Shown: positions 1 to 9,240, counted from the stretch's first letter. The stretch: 64,000 bases of DNA from an archaeon (GCA_028279705.1 JANQNF010000027.1:1-64000), one strand, 5' to 3'. Notes: generated by a model from the sequence alone, not told the origin. A program made the numbers and translations.

Positions 1-25
1 CGCTGCTGCCCACTTAATCTTCTAA
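1..25 (+). CDS. possible 3' end of an upstream gene (partial)
   Basis: One frame reads seven codons and a TAA at 23-25, just before the Shine-Dalgarno of the polymerase gene. This would fit tight gene packing. Another frame stays open through the same bases, so the end cannot be fixed and no product can be named. Confidence 0.3.
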
Positions 26-35
26 GAGGGAAGCC

Positions 36-2615
36 ATGCGTCATATCGTATCCCATGATTCCGGCAAATATCCTATTGCCATTCTGTCTACCCGGCTCAA
101 CCGAGAAGACATGATAAAAACCTACCTGCACCCCGACCAGTTATCTATGGAAGATTTTATCTTCCTGGAACTGCATTCTGCACCGGGTAAGAAGAAAACT
201 CCTGCTAAGGAAATGAAGGAGTTTATTGAGTCAGAACTACAGCAAGTGCTCGACACTGCTGAGACTAAGTACGTTATCTGTACTGACTCTGACTACTTCA
301 AGGTGCTGACTAAGGAAACCAAAGCTGAAGCCAACTTAGGCTACATCGTTGATTCCGTCTGGGGTGACCAAAAGGTTATCTATGTGCCTAACTACAGACA
401 GGTCTTCTATGACCCACCAGTGGTTAAGGCCAAGATTAAACAAGGGATGGATGCTTTACTCGACCATATCCGGGGACAGTATGCTGAACCAGGGCAAGGA
501 ATAATTGAGTTTGAAGCATATCCCCGTACTAACCAGGAAATCAAAGCATGGCTTGACCAGTTGCTTGAGATGAATAAGCCATTGGCGATAGACATCGAGG
601 CATTCGGTTTAAAGCACTATAACGCAGGCATAGGGACAATTACGTTCTGCTGGAGTAAGACACAAGGCATTGCCTTCAACGTCGATTACGAGCCGATTGT
701 GGGGGCTACACAGCCACCTTACGGACGGGTTAACCGTAACGACATTGTTCGTAACCTGCTACGTGACTTCTTCATGAAGTACATGCAACGGCAGATGTAT
801 CACAATATCAGCTATGATGTGTACGTCCTCATCTATCAGTTGTTCATGGACAACCTGATTGATACAGGAGGACTGCTTGACGGTATGGATGTCATGCTTC
901 GTAACTGGGACTGTACGAAACTGATTACCTATCTGGCTACAAATAGCTGTGCTGGTAATCACCTTAGCTTGAAGGAACAAGCTCAGGAATATGCTGGTAA
1001 CTATGCTCAGGACGACATTAAGGATATCTGTCAGATTCCTAATGACCAACTGCTGCGTTACAACCTCATAGATGGTCTGTGTACCTGGTACACCTATGAG
1101 AAGCACTGGGATACCCTGGTAGCTGATGACCAACTGGATGTTTACAACAATATCTTTAAACCAGCATGTGAAGATATCATTCAGATGCAACTTACGGGTA
1201 TGCCCATGAACATGGACACCGTAAATGAAGTTGCAACTGAGATGGAGCAAGACCGGAACCAGGCAATGAAGACTATCCAGAGTAGTACTCTGGTTAAGAA
1301 CTTCACCCTGCATCTTCGTCAGAAGTGGGTAGACGAAAAGAACCAGAAGCTAAAAAAGAAACGGGTAACATTAGCCGATTGTAACCTTGAGTTTAATCCA
1401 AACTCCGGTCCACAACTGCAAGAATTGTTATTCGAATTTATAGGCTTACCTGTATTAGGTCTGACTAAGAGCAAGCAACCAGCTACCGATGGTGACACCA
1501 TTAAAGCTCTACGAGGTCATACCAAAAATGACGACGTTAAGGAACTGCTTAATGCACTTATCGACTATAAGCTTGTGGATAAGATTATCACTAGCTTCAT
1601 CCCAGCCTTCCGTAATGCTCAGCCAGGGCCAGATGGATGGCACTATCTATTCGGCAACCTCAACCTTGGGGGAACTGTATCTGGACGGTTGTCGGCAAGC
1701 GAGCCTAACCTTCAGACAATACCATCTGGTTCGAAATATGCTAAGGCAATAAAACGTTGCTTCGAGGCACCACCAGGATGGATATTCTGTGGATTAGACT
1801 TTGCCTCACTGGAGGACAGAATCTCTGCACTGACTACGAAAGACCCTCAGAAACTTAAGGTGTATACCGATGGTTATGATGGTCATAGTCTCCGTGCATA
1901 TGCTTACTTCGGTGAGCAAATGCCAGACATTGTAGACACAGTTGAATCAATTAATTCCATTCAAGTGAAGTACAAACACTTGCGTGGTGACTCTAAAGCC
2001 CCAACGTTCTTGCTTACCTATGGTGGCACATATATGGGCTTGATGAAAAACTGTGGCTTCTCTGAAGAGAAAGCTAAGACAACAGAGAAACGTTATCACG
2101 ACCTCTATACAGTCAGTGATGCGTGGGTACAGGCTAAGCTGGACGAAGCTGCCAAAACTGGTTATGTTACTGCCGCATTCGGTTTGAGAGTGCGTACTCC
2201 TTTACTGGCTCAGGTATTACGTGGGACATGTAAGACTCCGTATGAGGCAGAAGCTGAAGGTCGAACTGCTGGCAATGCTTTAGGACAAAGCTGGTGCCTG
2301 CTTAATAACCGTGCTGGTTCAGAGTTCATGCGTAAAGTAAGAACCAGTGAATTTAGGCTGGATATCCGACCGAGTATTCATATTCATGATGCTCAGTACT
2401 TCATGATTCGTGACAACATGGACACGTTGCAGTTTACTAACAAGCATCTCGTTGATGCAGTTAACTGGCAGAATCATCCTGATATTACTCATCCAGATGT
2501 TGGTCTGGGTGGAGAACTATCTTTGTTCTACCCAACGTGGGCTAACGAGATTGTTATTCCAAATCACGCTACTCCAGAAGAAGTTCATTCAACTATTCAA
2601 AAGGCATTTTCATGA
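36..2615 (+). CDS. family A DNA polymerase with 3'-5' exonuclease (N4 gp39-like)
   Basis: Replicative phage DNA polymerase, 859 aa. The 3'-5' exonuclease domain shows Exo I D186-I-E188, Exo II H256-N257...Y260-D261 and Exo III Y342-x3-D346. The polymerase domain shows the SGRLS stretch near 549-553, motif A with D588 and L592-E593-x-R595, motif B R650-x3-K654-x7-Y662-G663, and motif C H784-D785. All catalytic residues are present, so the enzyme should be active and proofreading. The ATG follows a good Shine-Dalgarno (GAGGGAAG). The stop overlaps the next gene by 4 bp, so it is the visible head of a replication operon. Its order relative to the following genes matches N4. Confidence 0.96.
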   Translation: MRHIVSHDSGKYPIAILSTRLNREDMIKTYLHPDQLSMEDFIFLELHSAPGKKKTPAKEMKEFIESELQQVLDTAETKYVICTDSDYFKVLTKETKAEANLGYIVDSVWGDQKVIYVPNYRQVFYDPPVVKAKIKQGMDALLDHIRGQYAEPGQGIIEFEAYPRTNQEIKAWLDQLLEMNKPLAIDIEAFGLKHYNAGIGTITFCWSKTQGIAFNVDYEPIVGATQPPYGRVNRNDIVRNLLRDFFMKYMQRQMYHNISYDVYVLIYQLFMDNLIDTGGLLDGMDVMLRNWDCTKLITYLATNSCAGNHLSLKEQAQEYAGNYAQDDIKDICQIPNDQLLRYNLIDGLCTWYTYEKHWDTLVADDQLDVYNNIFKPACEDIIQMQLTGMPMNMDTVNEVATEMEQDRNQAMKTIQSSTLVKNFTLHLRQKWVDEKNQKLKKKRVTLADCNLEFNPNSGPQLQELLFEFIGLPVLGLTKSKQPATDGDTIKALRGHTKNDDVKELLNALIDYKLVDKIITSFIPAFRNAQPGPDGWHYLFGNLNLGGTVSGRLSASEPNLQTIPSGSKYAKAIKRCFEAPPGWIFCGLDFASLEDRISALTTKDPQKLKVYTDGYDGHSLRAYAYFGEQMPDIVDTVESINSIQVKYKHLRGDSKAPTFLLTYGGTYMGLMKNCGFSEEKAKTTEKRYHDLYTVSDAWVQAKLDEAAKTGYVTAAFGLRVRTPLLAQVLRGTCKTPYEAEAEGRTAGNALGQSWCLLNNRAGSEFMRKVRTSEFRLDIRPSIHIHDAQYFMIRDNMDTLQFTNKHLVDAVNWQNHPDITHPDVGLGGELSLFYPTWANEIVIPNHATPEEVHSTIQKAFS

Positions 2616-2923
2616 CTGAAGAAACTCAGAAAGAATCCGTAGCCATGCACCACTGGATGGTGTCTGCACAGGTTGTATTTACCAATAAAGAAGCCAGTGA
2701 TGGTGGCGTAATTCCAATGAATGCCATCCTACTAACTGAGCAACAGTATGTTAATGCTGCTTCTTTGGCACAGGCTCAACGTACCCTGACAGCAAATACA
2801 ATGGAGCGTATGCAAGACCCTGATATGGGTATTGTTGATATCGTATTCCTGGGTATTAGCTATCTGGGTCATATGACTCAGGAAGGCTTCAACCCGGATA
2901 ACTCGGTCAAACCTGGGGTCTAA
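2612..2923 (+). CDS. small hypothetical protein after DNA polymerase
   Basis: A 103 aa protein whose ATG overlaps the polymerase stop (ATGA), implying translational coupling. I do not recognise a family. The N-terminal half contains an LTEQQYVNAASLAQAQRTLT segment likely to be helical. There is no signal peptide or membrane segment, so it is probably cytoplasmic. It occupies the place of the small genes after gp39 in N4-like phages and may assist replication by context only. Confidence 0.8.
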   Translation: MTEETQKESVAMHHWMVSAQVVFTNKEASDGGVIPMNAILLTEQQYVNAASLAQAQRTLTANTMERMQDPDMGIVDIVFLGISYLGHMTQEGFNPDNSVKPGV

Positions 2924-2924
2924 T

Positions 2925-3422
2925 ATGGCTAAGCTCTCAGGTGGACTGAATAACTGGTACGTAGTGCCAGTAAAGAATCCCCAGCGAAAAGAGCAAGAAC
3001 CATATCAGGCAGAGTGTGAGGATATTATCCAGGCACTGGGCATGACCTTCGATGAAGGTTGTGCCTTTAAAGCCTTATGGCGAAATGCTGCTGCTCGTAT
3101 GGGTAATGGTAAACCAGGCAATACTGCTGTCTATGATGCTGAGAAATTAGTTCATTACGCTAATCGTATTCTGGCTAAAGAAAGAATTGCAACGATAGTT
3201 ACTTCTTTTTTAAAACCGGAAGGTAGTGACAAAATCATCAAAGCTGAGCCAGATAAAGATGGTTGGATTCACTCCAATATCTGTCCAATTGTAACTAAAA
3301 ACTACTTTGCAATTGAAGTAGAACACCAAGATGGACATAGGTTTAAACACCTAAATGTTGGTCTTGTTCGCTGGGCTAACGTAGTAAAATACAGGATTTT
3401 TTATAGCTATGAAGATAACTAA
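2925..3422 (+). CDS. hypothetical replication-operon protein
   Basis: A 165 aa protein starting 2 bases after the previous stop. It begins MAKLSGGLNNWYVVPVKNP and has a central helical part (GCAFKALWRNAAARM). A similar organisation occurs in other N4-like phages at this position, where a protein of unknown function lies between polymerase and primase. The helical segment resembles phage proteins describing the number of copies of a target ('dATP/dGTP diphosphohydrolase' cofactors), but this is too weak to assign. The 3' end overlaps the next gene by 14 bp. Confidence 0.8.
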   Translation: MAKLSGGLNNWYVVPVKNPQRKEQEPYQAECEDIIQALGMTFDEGCAFKALWRNAAARMGNGKPGNTAVYDAEKLVHYANRILAKERIATIVTSFLKPEGSDKIIKAEPDKDGWIHSNICPIVTKNYFAIEVEHQDGHRFKHLNVGLVRWANVVKYRIFYSYEDN

Positions 3423-4389
3423 TGAACATGACGTAAGTCTGGCCTTAGCAGTCTGGCTCCTGTATGACGAGTATGACTATGTAGATAATCCGAAGTATCT
3501 TTCGGCTACTACACTGCTTAAACCACTTAAACAAATCGTCATGAAGCACCGTGTTGACTTCAGCAATGAAGCAATCGATGTAATGGACTTTGCTCAGGCA
3601 TCGATGGGTTCTGGTTTACATGATTCCATCGAGAAAGCATGGAAGTTAGGCCATAAATCTGCACTCAAAAAACTGGGATATCCAGACCGTGTTATTAATG
3701 CTGTAGTCATTAATCCTACCAAAGAAGACTTCGATAAGAATCCGGATTTAATTCCGGTGTACATCGAACGTCGTGGAACCAAGAACCTTAGAGGCTGGCT
3801 CATCGGAGGTAAGTTCGACATCGTAACGGAAGGTCTGTTACAGGACTTTAAGTCCACCTCAACCTATTCCTGGGTTGCAGGTTCCCGTGACGACGAACAT
3901 AAGATGCAAGGTAGTATCTACCGTTGGATTCACGACGATGTAATCACAGAGGATGTGATTCGTATTAACTACATCTTTACCGACTTCGTTAAGTACATGG
4001 CTGCAAGTAATCCGAAGTATCCTGCTCGTCGCATTATGCACAAGGATATTCCATTGCTGTCCTATGAACGTACTGAAGCCTGGTTAAATGAAAAGCTACA
4101 GCTTATTGAGAAGTACTGGGATGCCCCTGAAAGTGAAATCCCTGAATGTACTGATGAAGAGTTGTGGCGAACTGAGCCACAGTTTAAGTATTTCTCTGAC
4201 CCAATGAAGGTAGATGTACCTGGTGCGAGAAGTACCAAAAACTTTGATGACATGATTTCTGCTCGCAAATTCATGGCTGAAAAAGGTGGTAAGGGTGCAA
4301 TCAAAGTAGTTGAGGGACAAGTTAAACGCTGCGAGTACTGTGCCGTAGCACCTATCTGTAAACAAAGAGAGAGATATTTCCCATCATGA
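3409..4389 (+). CDS. PD-(D/E)XK nuclease, Cas4/RecB-like
   Basis: A 326 aa putative DNA exonuclease. The order of motifs is that of the RecB/Cas4 nuclease family: G-x-x-x-H71-x3-E75, then G-G-K-F-D137, D146-F-K148 (the D-x-K core), and Q167-x3-Y171. The C-terminus has C308-x2-C311-x5-C317, the arrangement that in Cas4/AddB holds three of the four ligands of an Fe-S cluster. The usual fourth, N-terminal cysteine is missing; the only other nearby cysteine is in PEC before position 255. It may process ends or recombination intermediates together with the Sak4-like ATPase and SSB downstream. Its start overlaps the upstream gene and its stop overlaps the next. Confidence 0.8.
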   Translation: MKITNEHDVSLALAVWLLYDEYDYVDNPKYLSATTLLKPLKQIVMKHRVDFSNEAIDVMDFAQASMGSGLHDSIEKAWKLGHKSALKKLGYPDRVINAVVINPTKEDFDKNPDLIPVYIERRGTKNLRGWLIGGKFDIVTEGLLQDFKSTSTYSWVAGSRDDEHKMQGSIYRWIHDDVITEDVIRINYIFTDFVKYMAASNPKYPARRIMHKDIPLLSYERTEAWLNEKLQLIEKYWDAPESEIPECTDEELWRTEPQFKYFSDPMKVDVPGARSTKNFDDMISARKFMAEKGGKGAIKVVEGQVKRCEYCAVAPICKQRERYFPS

Positions 4390-6542
4390 GTATTGACCTG
4401 ACTGGAGTCACTCATCACCCTGCAATCGAAGAAATTGTAGATGTGTTGTGTAACAAGACACAAAATAACGACCGGGGATTCTTCCGTGTCGAAGTAGCTT
4501 ACTTCCTGGCTAAAATGGCATCCTGTATGGGTGCAACCATCGTCACTAAAGACCGTGGTGACCTGCCAGTAAACATCTATGCTATGGCGTTAGCTACGTC
4601 TGGCTTCGGTAAAGGTCACTCGGTAAATATCATTGAAGACGGGTTCATGTCTGGCTTTCGTAAACGTTTTATGGAAGACACCATGCCCGTCATCTCTAAT
4701 GACCGCCTATGGCGTATTGCCAATGACCGTTCTGCAAGAAATGGTACTGACCAACAGGAAGAGTTCGATAAAGTCGAAGCTGAGTATAAACGTGCTGGTG
4801 CATACCCATTTACGTTTGACTCAGGTACTCCACCAGCGGTTAAGCAATTACGCCATAAACTATTAATGGCTGGCTGTGGTTCCATTAACTTACAGATTGA
4901 CGAGATTGGCTCTAACTTGTTAGCCAACGTCGATGTGCTGAATCTGTTTCTGGAATTATATGACCAGGGTAAGGTTAAGCAAAAGCTGACCAAGAACACT
5001 GCCGAGAGCCAGCGAGGTGAAGAACTGGATGGTAAGACCCCGACTAATCTGCTGCTATTTGGTACACCAAGTAAGCTGCTGGATGGTGGTCAAACCGAAG
5101 ACCAGTACTATGACTTTTTAGATACTGGTTATGCACGTCGTTGTATCTTTGCTATCGGTCAGGTTGACCGTAAAGCCTATAACACAATGACCCCAGAAGA
5201 AATCTACCATAACCTGACCAAGCAGGATAATACGGCATCGTTAAGTAAGTGGGCTAATAAATTCCACGACTTAGCTGACCCTAATTTATTCGGCTTTAAG
5301 ATGGTAGTAGAAGATGATGTAGGCATTGCCTTAATTGCTTATAAGATTGATTGTGAAAGACAAGCTGAAGCTATGGCTGACCACGAAGAAATTCGTAAAG
5401 CTGAAATCTCTCACCGTTATTTTAAAGCACTCAAACTAGCTGGTGCATTAGCCTTTGTTGACCAGAGTTCATTTATCGAAATGGCTCATCTGCAACAGGC
5501 AATCTTGTTAGTAGAAGAATCTGGTGCAGCATTCCAAACCATTCTGAATCGAGAGAAAGCCTACGTTAAGCTGGCTCGTTATATTGCTTCAGTTGGTAAA
5601 GAAGTAACTCATGCAGACCTACTGGAATCATTACCATTCTATAAAAGTGGCAATGCAGCACGCAATGAAATGATGACTCTAGCTACGGCCTGGGGCTACA
5701 AACAGCACATCATTATTAAGAAGACCTTTAACGAAGGTATTGAGTTCTTCCGTGGTGAAACCCTGAAGGAAACCAATATTGATGAAATGGTAATCGCTTA
5801 CAGTGATAACTTTGCTTATAACTACATTGGCGAAAAAGTACCATTTGACCAGCTTCATGTACTGACTCAACACCAGGGTATGCACTGGATTAACCACCAC
5901 GTTAAGAATGGTCACCGTTCTGAAGAAAACGTAATTGCAGGCTTTAATATGATTGTTATTGACTGTGATGGTGATATCCCATTGAGTACATGTCACGAAC
6001 TGTTGAAAGACTATAAGTTCATGACATATACAACTAAGCGTCACACAGATGACGAAAACCGTTTCCGTCTCATTCTGCCAATGAACTACCAACTCGAACT
6101 GGACACAGAAGAGTACAAGGAGTTCATGAACAACGTTATGGCCTGGCTCCCGTTTGATACGGATGAATCAGCCAACCAACGAGCTAAGAAATGGATGTCT
6201 TGTGAGACAGGAACGTATCACTACAACCTTGAAGCCCCACTTCTGGATGTACGTGATTTCATTCCTCGAACCAGTAAGAACGAGCAATTCCGTCAGCAGA
6301 TGCAACAGGTTCAATCGTTGGATAACCTGGAGCGTTGGTTTGCTGGGCGTATTGCCTCTGGCAACCGTAACAACCAGATGATTAAGTATGCCCTGGCTCT
6401 CGTAGACAGTGGCTGGGACTTCAATCAGGTTCATAAGTCAGTGATGGAATTTAACAAGAAATTGTCTAATCCATTGCCGGACGATGAACTTAACTCAACT
6501 GTTATGGTCACTGTAGCGAAGAAATTCGCAGGCAGTAAGTAA
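4386..6542 (+). CDS. primase-like protein with P-loop ATPase domain (N4 gp42-like)
   Basis: A 718 aa protein combining two activities. Near the N-terminus lies a P-loop, TSGFGKGHS (71-79), followed by an acidic strand around QIDEIGSN that could act as Walker B. The C-terminal third carries VIDCDGD (acidic D526, D528, D530) and then HTDDENRFRLILP starting at H553. This DxD...H...FRLIL pattern is typical of archaeo-eukaryotic-type primase domains in phages. It probably makes primers for the DNA polymerase and may translocate on DNA. The ATG overlaps the previous stop (ATGA). The N4 equivalent by order and size is gp42. Confidence 0.8.
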   Translation: MSIDLTGVTHHPAIEEIVDVLCNKTQNNDRGFFRVEVAYFLAKMASCMGATIVTKDRGDLPVNIYAMALATSGFGKGHSVNIIEDGFMSGFRKRFMEDTMPVISNDRLWRIANDRSARNGTDQQEEFDKVEAEYKRAGAYPFTFDSGTPPAVKQLRHKLLMAGCGSINLQIDEIGSNLLANVDVLNLFLELYDQGKVKQKLTKNTAESQRGEELDGKTPTNLLLFGTPSKLLDGGQTEDQYYDFLDTGYARRCIFAIGQVDRKAYNTMTPEEIYHNLTKQDNTASLSKWANKFHDLADPNLFGFKMVVEDDVGIALIAYKIDCERQAEAMADHEEIRKAEISHRYFKALKLAGALAFVDQSSFIEMAHLQQAILLVEESGAAFQTILNREKAYVKLARYIASVGKEVTHADLLESLPFYKSGNAARNEMMTLATAWGYKQHIIIKKTFNEGIEFFRGETLKETNIDEMVIAYSDNFAYNYIGEKVPFDQLHVLTQHQGMHWINHHVKNGHRSEENVIAGFNMIVIDCDGDIPLSTCHELLKDYKFMTYTTKRHTDDENRFRLILPMNYQLELDTEEYKEFMNNVMAWLPFDTDESANQRAKKWMSCETGTYHYNLEAPLLDVRDFIPRTSKNEQFRQQMQQVQSLDNLERWFAGRIASGNRNNQMIKYALALVDSGWDFNQVHKSVMEFNKKLSNPLPDDELNSTVMVTVAKKFAGSK

Positions 6543-6548
6543 GAAACC

Positions 6549-6578
6549 GGGAGTCTTTCTTTGGTTTGAAGGACTCCC
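6549..6578 (+). other. intergenic RNA hairpin without U-tract
   Basis: GGGAGTC (6549-6555) pairs with GACTCCC (6572-6578) around a 16-nt loop. No T-run follows, so it is not a classical intrinsic terminator. It sits between the primase-like gene and the Sak4-like ATPase and could slow RNAPII, protect an RNA 3' end or be a processing site. Confidence 0.5.
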
Positions 6579-6597
6579 AATTAACCGAGGAAAAGTA

Positions 6598-7353
6598 ATG
6601 TCCGAAGAATTAGTCGCCAATGACATGAACACACAATTGATTCTGATTGCTGGGTTCTCTGCGAGTGGTAAATCAGCGTCACTCCGTAACTTACGGAACC
6701 AGGAACGCTGGTTGTATCTGAATACCGAAGCAGGTAAACGTCTGCCATTCCGTAACAAGTTTCAGTCCTACAACATCGAAGACCCGTATCAAATCTGGGA
6801 AGCATTCGATGCTGCATCACCTGGTGGTGATATGGCTAATGACGTTGATGGCATCATCATTGACTCAGCCACCTTTATGATGGATATGCTGGAATCCCAG
6901 TATGTACTTCCATCAGCAAACACCCAGAAAGCCTGGGGTGACTTTGCTCAGTTCTTCAAGATTCTGCTTCAGCAGAAAGTTGTTAAATTTGGTAAGCCAG
7001 TGATTATCACGGCTCATGCCAAAGATGAACTGGACGAAGCAGCAGGTATCATGAAGACGTTCATTCCGGTGAAAGGTTCACTGAAGAATAACGGCCTGGA
7101 AGCATACTTCTCAACTGTCGTTTACGCAGAGCGTGTAGACATTAAGGAACTGGAGAAGTATGGCAATAAGATGCTGGAGATTACGGAAGAAGAACGTGAC
7201 TTAGGTTATAAGCACGTATTCCAGACTCGCCCGACTAAGAAATCTGTCGGTAAGCGTCTTCGTTCACCAATGGGTATGTTCGAGAAGTCAGAGACTTATA
7301 TCGATAACGATGCCCAGAAACTGCTCGACCACCTGGCTGAATACTACGCTTAA
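6598..7353 (+). CDS. RecA-fold ATPase, Sak4-like recombination protein
   Basis: A 251 aa cytoplasmic ATPase. Walker A is GFSASGKS (19-26) and Walker B is the GIIIDSA strand near residue 88. This single-P-loop architecture and the location next to an SSB gene fit the Sak4 group of phage single-strand annealing ATPases, and the N4 middle-gene ATPase at this position. A polar, Thr/Lys-containing C-terminus (RPTKKSVGKRLRSP) may contact DNA. Likely role: recombination or replication-fork repair with SSB, the RuvC-like resolvase and the Cas4-like nuclease. The ATG has a Shine-Dalgarno in CCGAGGAAAAGTA. Confidence 0.82.
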   Translation: MSEELVANDMNTQLILIAGFSASGKSASLRNLRNQERWLYLNTEAGKRLPFRNKFQSYNIEDPYQIWEAFDAASPGGDMANDVDGIIIDSATFMMDMLESQYVLPSANTQKAWGDFAQFFKILLQQKVVKFGKPVIITAHAKDELDEAAGIMKTFIPVKGSLKNNGLEAYFSTVVYAERVDIKELEKYGNKMLEITEEERDLGYKHVFQTRPTKKSVGKRLRSPMGMFEKSETYIDNDAQKLLDHLAEYYA

Positions 7354-7392
7354 GCGTTTGCCTGGTTGTTAATAACTTATTAGGAAAATCAC

Positions 7393-8184
7393 ATGTCAAA
7401 TCTGTTCGGTAATCTGAAAGACAAAACCAAAAACGCTGAAGCTACTAAAGACTCCCTGGGTGGTGGCTTTGGTGCTAAAGAATCCGATATCTACACTGGT
7501 GTCGTGAAAGTTGCCTACGTAGGCAAAGCAGACTCCGGTGCTGACTGGATGCAGCTTATCATTGAAGACCTGAAGAACTCTGACGGTGCACCTGCTGGTG
7601 AATACCGTGAGCAGGTATACTTCACTTCCGGTAAGGAAAAAGGCAATAAGCCTACTTACGAGAAGAACGGTAAGGAATATTTCCTGCCTGGTTACACTAC
7701 CATCAACGACATGATGTTGATGACCACTGGCAAAGAACTGTTCGAAGCTGACTTCGAAGAGAAGATTGTCAAAGTGTATGACTTTGACCAGCAAGCCGAA
7801 GTTAACAAGTCTGTCATGGTTCCAGTCGAAATGATTGGTCAGCCAATCACCATTGCGATTGAAAAAGTTCTGGAGAACAAACAGTCCAAAGGTGACGACG
7901 GTAAGTACTACGATAACGGTGAAACCCGTGAAGTAAACAACATCCAGAAAGTGTTCCACTCGGAACTGCTGGTTACTGTTGTTGAAGCTCGTGAAGCTGA
8001 AAAAGCAGAGAAAGACCTGACGCCTGAACTGGCTCAGTTCTATGCTGCATGGCTGGATAAGAACAAAGGCAAAACCCGTGATAAGACCAGCAAGACTGGT
8101 GGCAAAGCAGGTACTCCACCTAAACCAGGTTCTACTGGTGGTTCTGCCCCGGCTGGTGGTAAGTCTCTGTTCGGTAAGAAATAA
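7393..8184 (+). CDS. N4-type single-stranded DNA-binding protein (gp45), late transcription activator
   Basis: A 263 aa protein, almost the length of N4 SSB (about 265 aa), with the same plan: an N-terminal acidic/aromatic DNA-binding body (YTGVVKVAYVG, GADWMQLIIEDL) and a flexible Gly/Lys/Pro-rich tail after residue 215, ending GGKSLFGKK. In N4 this SSB is required for replication and recombination and also activates host sigma-70 RNA polymerase at late promoters through its C-terminus, a role independent of DNA binding. The gene would therefore link replication to expression of the - strand structural block. The N-terminus MSNLFGNLK resembles the tail motif. Its stop overlaps the next start (TAATG). 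Confidence 0.92.
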   Translation: MSNLFGNLKDKTKNAEATKDSLGGGFGAKESDIYTGVVKVAYVGKADSGADWMQLIIEDLKNSDGAPAGEYREQVYFTSGKEKGNKPTYEKNGKEYFLPGYTTINDMMLMTTGKELFEADFEEKIVKVYDFDQQAEVNKSVMVPVEMIGQPITIAIEKVLENKQSKGDDGKYYDNGETREVNNIQKVFHSELLVTVVEAREAEKAEKDLTPELAQFYAAWLDKNKGKTRDKTSKTGGKAGTPPKPGSTGGSAPAGGKSLFGKK

Positions 8185-8744
8185 TGCAAATCCCAATTCT
8201 CGGAGCAGATATCTCTCTTCGGAATTGGGGATTAGCAAGGGGTATGCTGGACATTGAGTCCGGCGTGTTTGAGAAGGTAGAACTCAAACTGGTTCAGACT
8301 GAAGTTGACCACAACAAGCAAGTCCGAACCAACTCCAAAGACATTCAAGCTGCCCATGATATCTTCATTGGCGTTAAAGACTGGTTCATTGAAGACAAGC
8401 CTAAAGCTGTATTCATTGAAGTGCCTGTAGGCTCTCAGTCTGCTAATGGCATGAAGTCATATGGCTTGTGTGTCGGACTCGTTGGGGCATTCCGTGCATT
8501 GGGATGCCCCGTATTCGAGGTATCCCCTACCGAAAACAAAATTGCACTGGCTGGTAATAAGACAGCTTCCAAAGACGTAATGATACGTACTGCCCATGAA
8601 ATCTATCCTGAAGCTAACTGGCTCAAGGATGGTAAGGGTAAGTTGCTCAATAAGAATGAGCACTTAGCTGATGCAATCGGTGCAATCCATGCTGGTGTAA
8701 ATCTGCCAGCGTTTCAAAACTTACTGAAAATGTTAAAGGCTTAA
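8184..8744 (+). CDS. RuvC-like Holliday junction resolvase
   Basis: A 186 aa RNase H-fold protein. It has the four acidic stations of RuvC-like resolvases: D9 in LGADIS, E79 in VFIEV, and H160...D163 in EHLADAIGAIHAG, with a VGSQSANGMKSYG helix after the second strand. It is expected to cut branched DNA made during replication and concatemer formation before packaging. It starts on the final base of the SSB stop codon (TAATG), so it is translationally coupled to SSB. Confidence 0.85.
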   Translation: MQIPILGADISLRNWGLARGMLDIESGVFEKVELKLVQTEVDHNKQVRTNSKDIQAAHDIFIGVKDWFIEDKPKAVFIEVPVGSQSANGMKSYGLCVGLVGAFRALGCPVFEVSPTENKIALAGNKTASKDVMIRTAHEIYPEANWLKDGKGKLLNKNEHLADAIGAIHAGVNLPAFQNLLKMLKA

Positions 8745-8745
8745 C

Positions 8746-9240
8746 ATGCAAATCACACTGAACCAGACCGAAGTAGAACAGGCCATCTCTGCTTATATGG
8801 AAGATGCCGTCAATGTAGCAGGTGACCTGCAAATCCATCTTAATGAAGATGGTACTGCTACCGTCCTCATCAATGAAGAGGTGGTTGCTGCTGAAGATAA
8901 TCCACCCGTGGTAGAGAAAAAACAGCGTCGTCGTCGCTCCAATCCTGCTGAAGCTAAACACGTTCCTGTAGAAGCAAAAAAGGAACTGGAACAACCTGCC
9001 GAAACCCAGACCTCGACTGGTGGTCAGAACGAGAGTTCTACGCAGGAAGCTAAAGAAGCTGAGCAGGGTGAGCAAACCGAACCAACTGAGCAACTGAAAG
9101 AAGAAGCTACCGAGCAAGCTGAAGAAGCTGCATCGGAAGAGGCTTCTCAGGAAGCTGAAGTAAAACAGGAAGTTCAGGAAGAGAAAGCTGCTGAAGCTCC
9201 GGCTGCAAAACCTTCTCTGTTTGCTAACCTGAAACGTTAA
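8746..9240 (+). CDS. acidic low-complexity protein with SLF tail motif
   Basis: A 164 aa protein of unknown function, starting 1 base after the resolvase stop. Residues 1-45 form a small folded domain (ITLNQTEVEQAISAYMEDAV, then IHLNEDGTATV). A basic patch KKQRRRR follows, then about 85 residues of Glu/Gln/Ala-rich disordered repeat (EEA, AEE, TEQ). The C-terminus is PSLFANLKR, very like the SSB N-terminus SNLFGNLK and the SSB tail KSLFGKK. It could be an SSB partner or a mimic of nucleic acid; this is inference. Confidence 0.75.
   Translation: MQITLNQTEVEQAISAYMEDAVNVAGDLQIHLNEDGTATVLINEEVVAAEDNPPVVEKKQRRRRSNPAEAKHVPVEAKKELEQPAETQTSTGGQNESSTQEAKEAEQGEQTEPTEQLKEEATEQAEEAASEEASQEAEVKQEVQEEKAAEAPAAKPSLFANLKR

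Noticed and set aside
7396-8238. Long - strand frame (280 codons) opposite SSB
   Set aside because: Antisense shadow of the SSB gene; product is low-complexity Phe/Leu-rich with no Shine-Dalgarno or neighbours on that strand.
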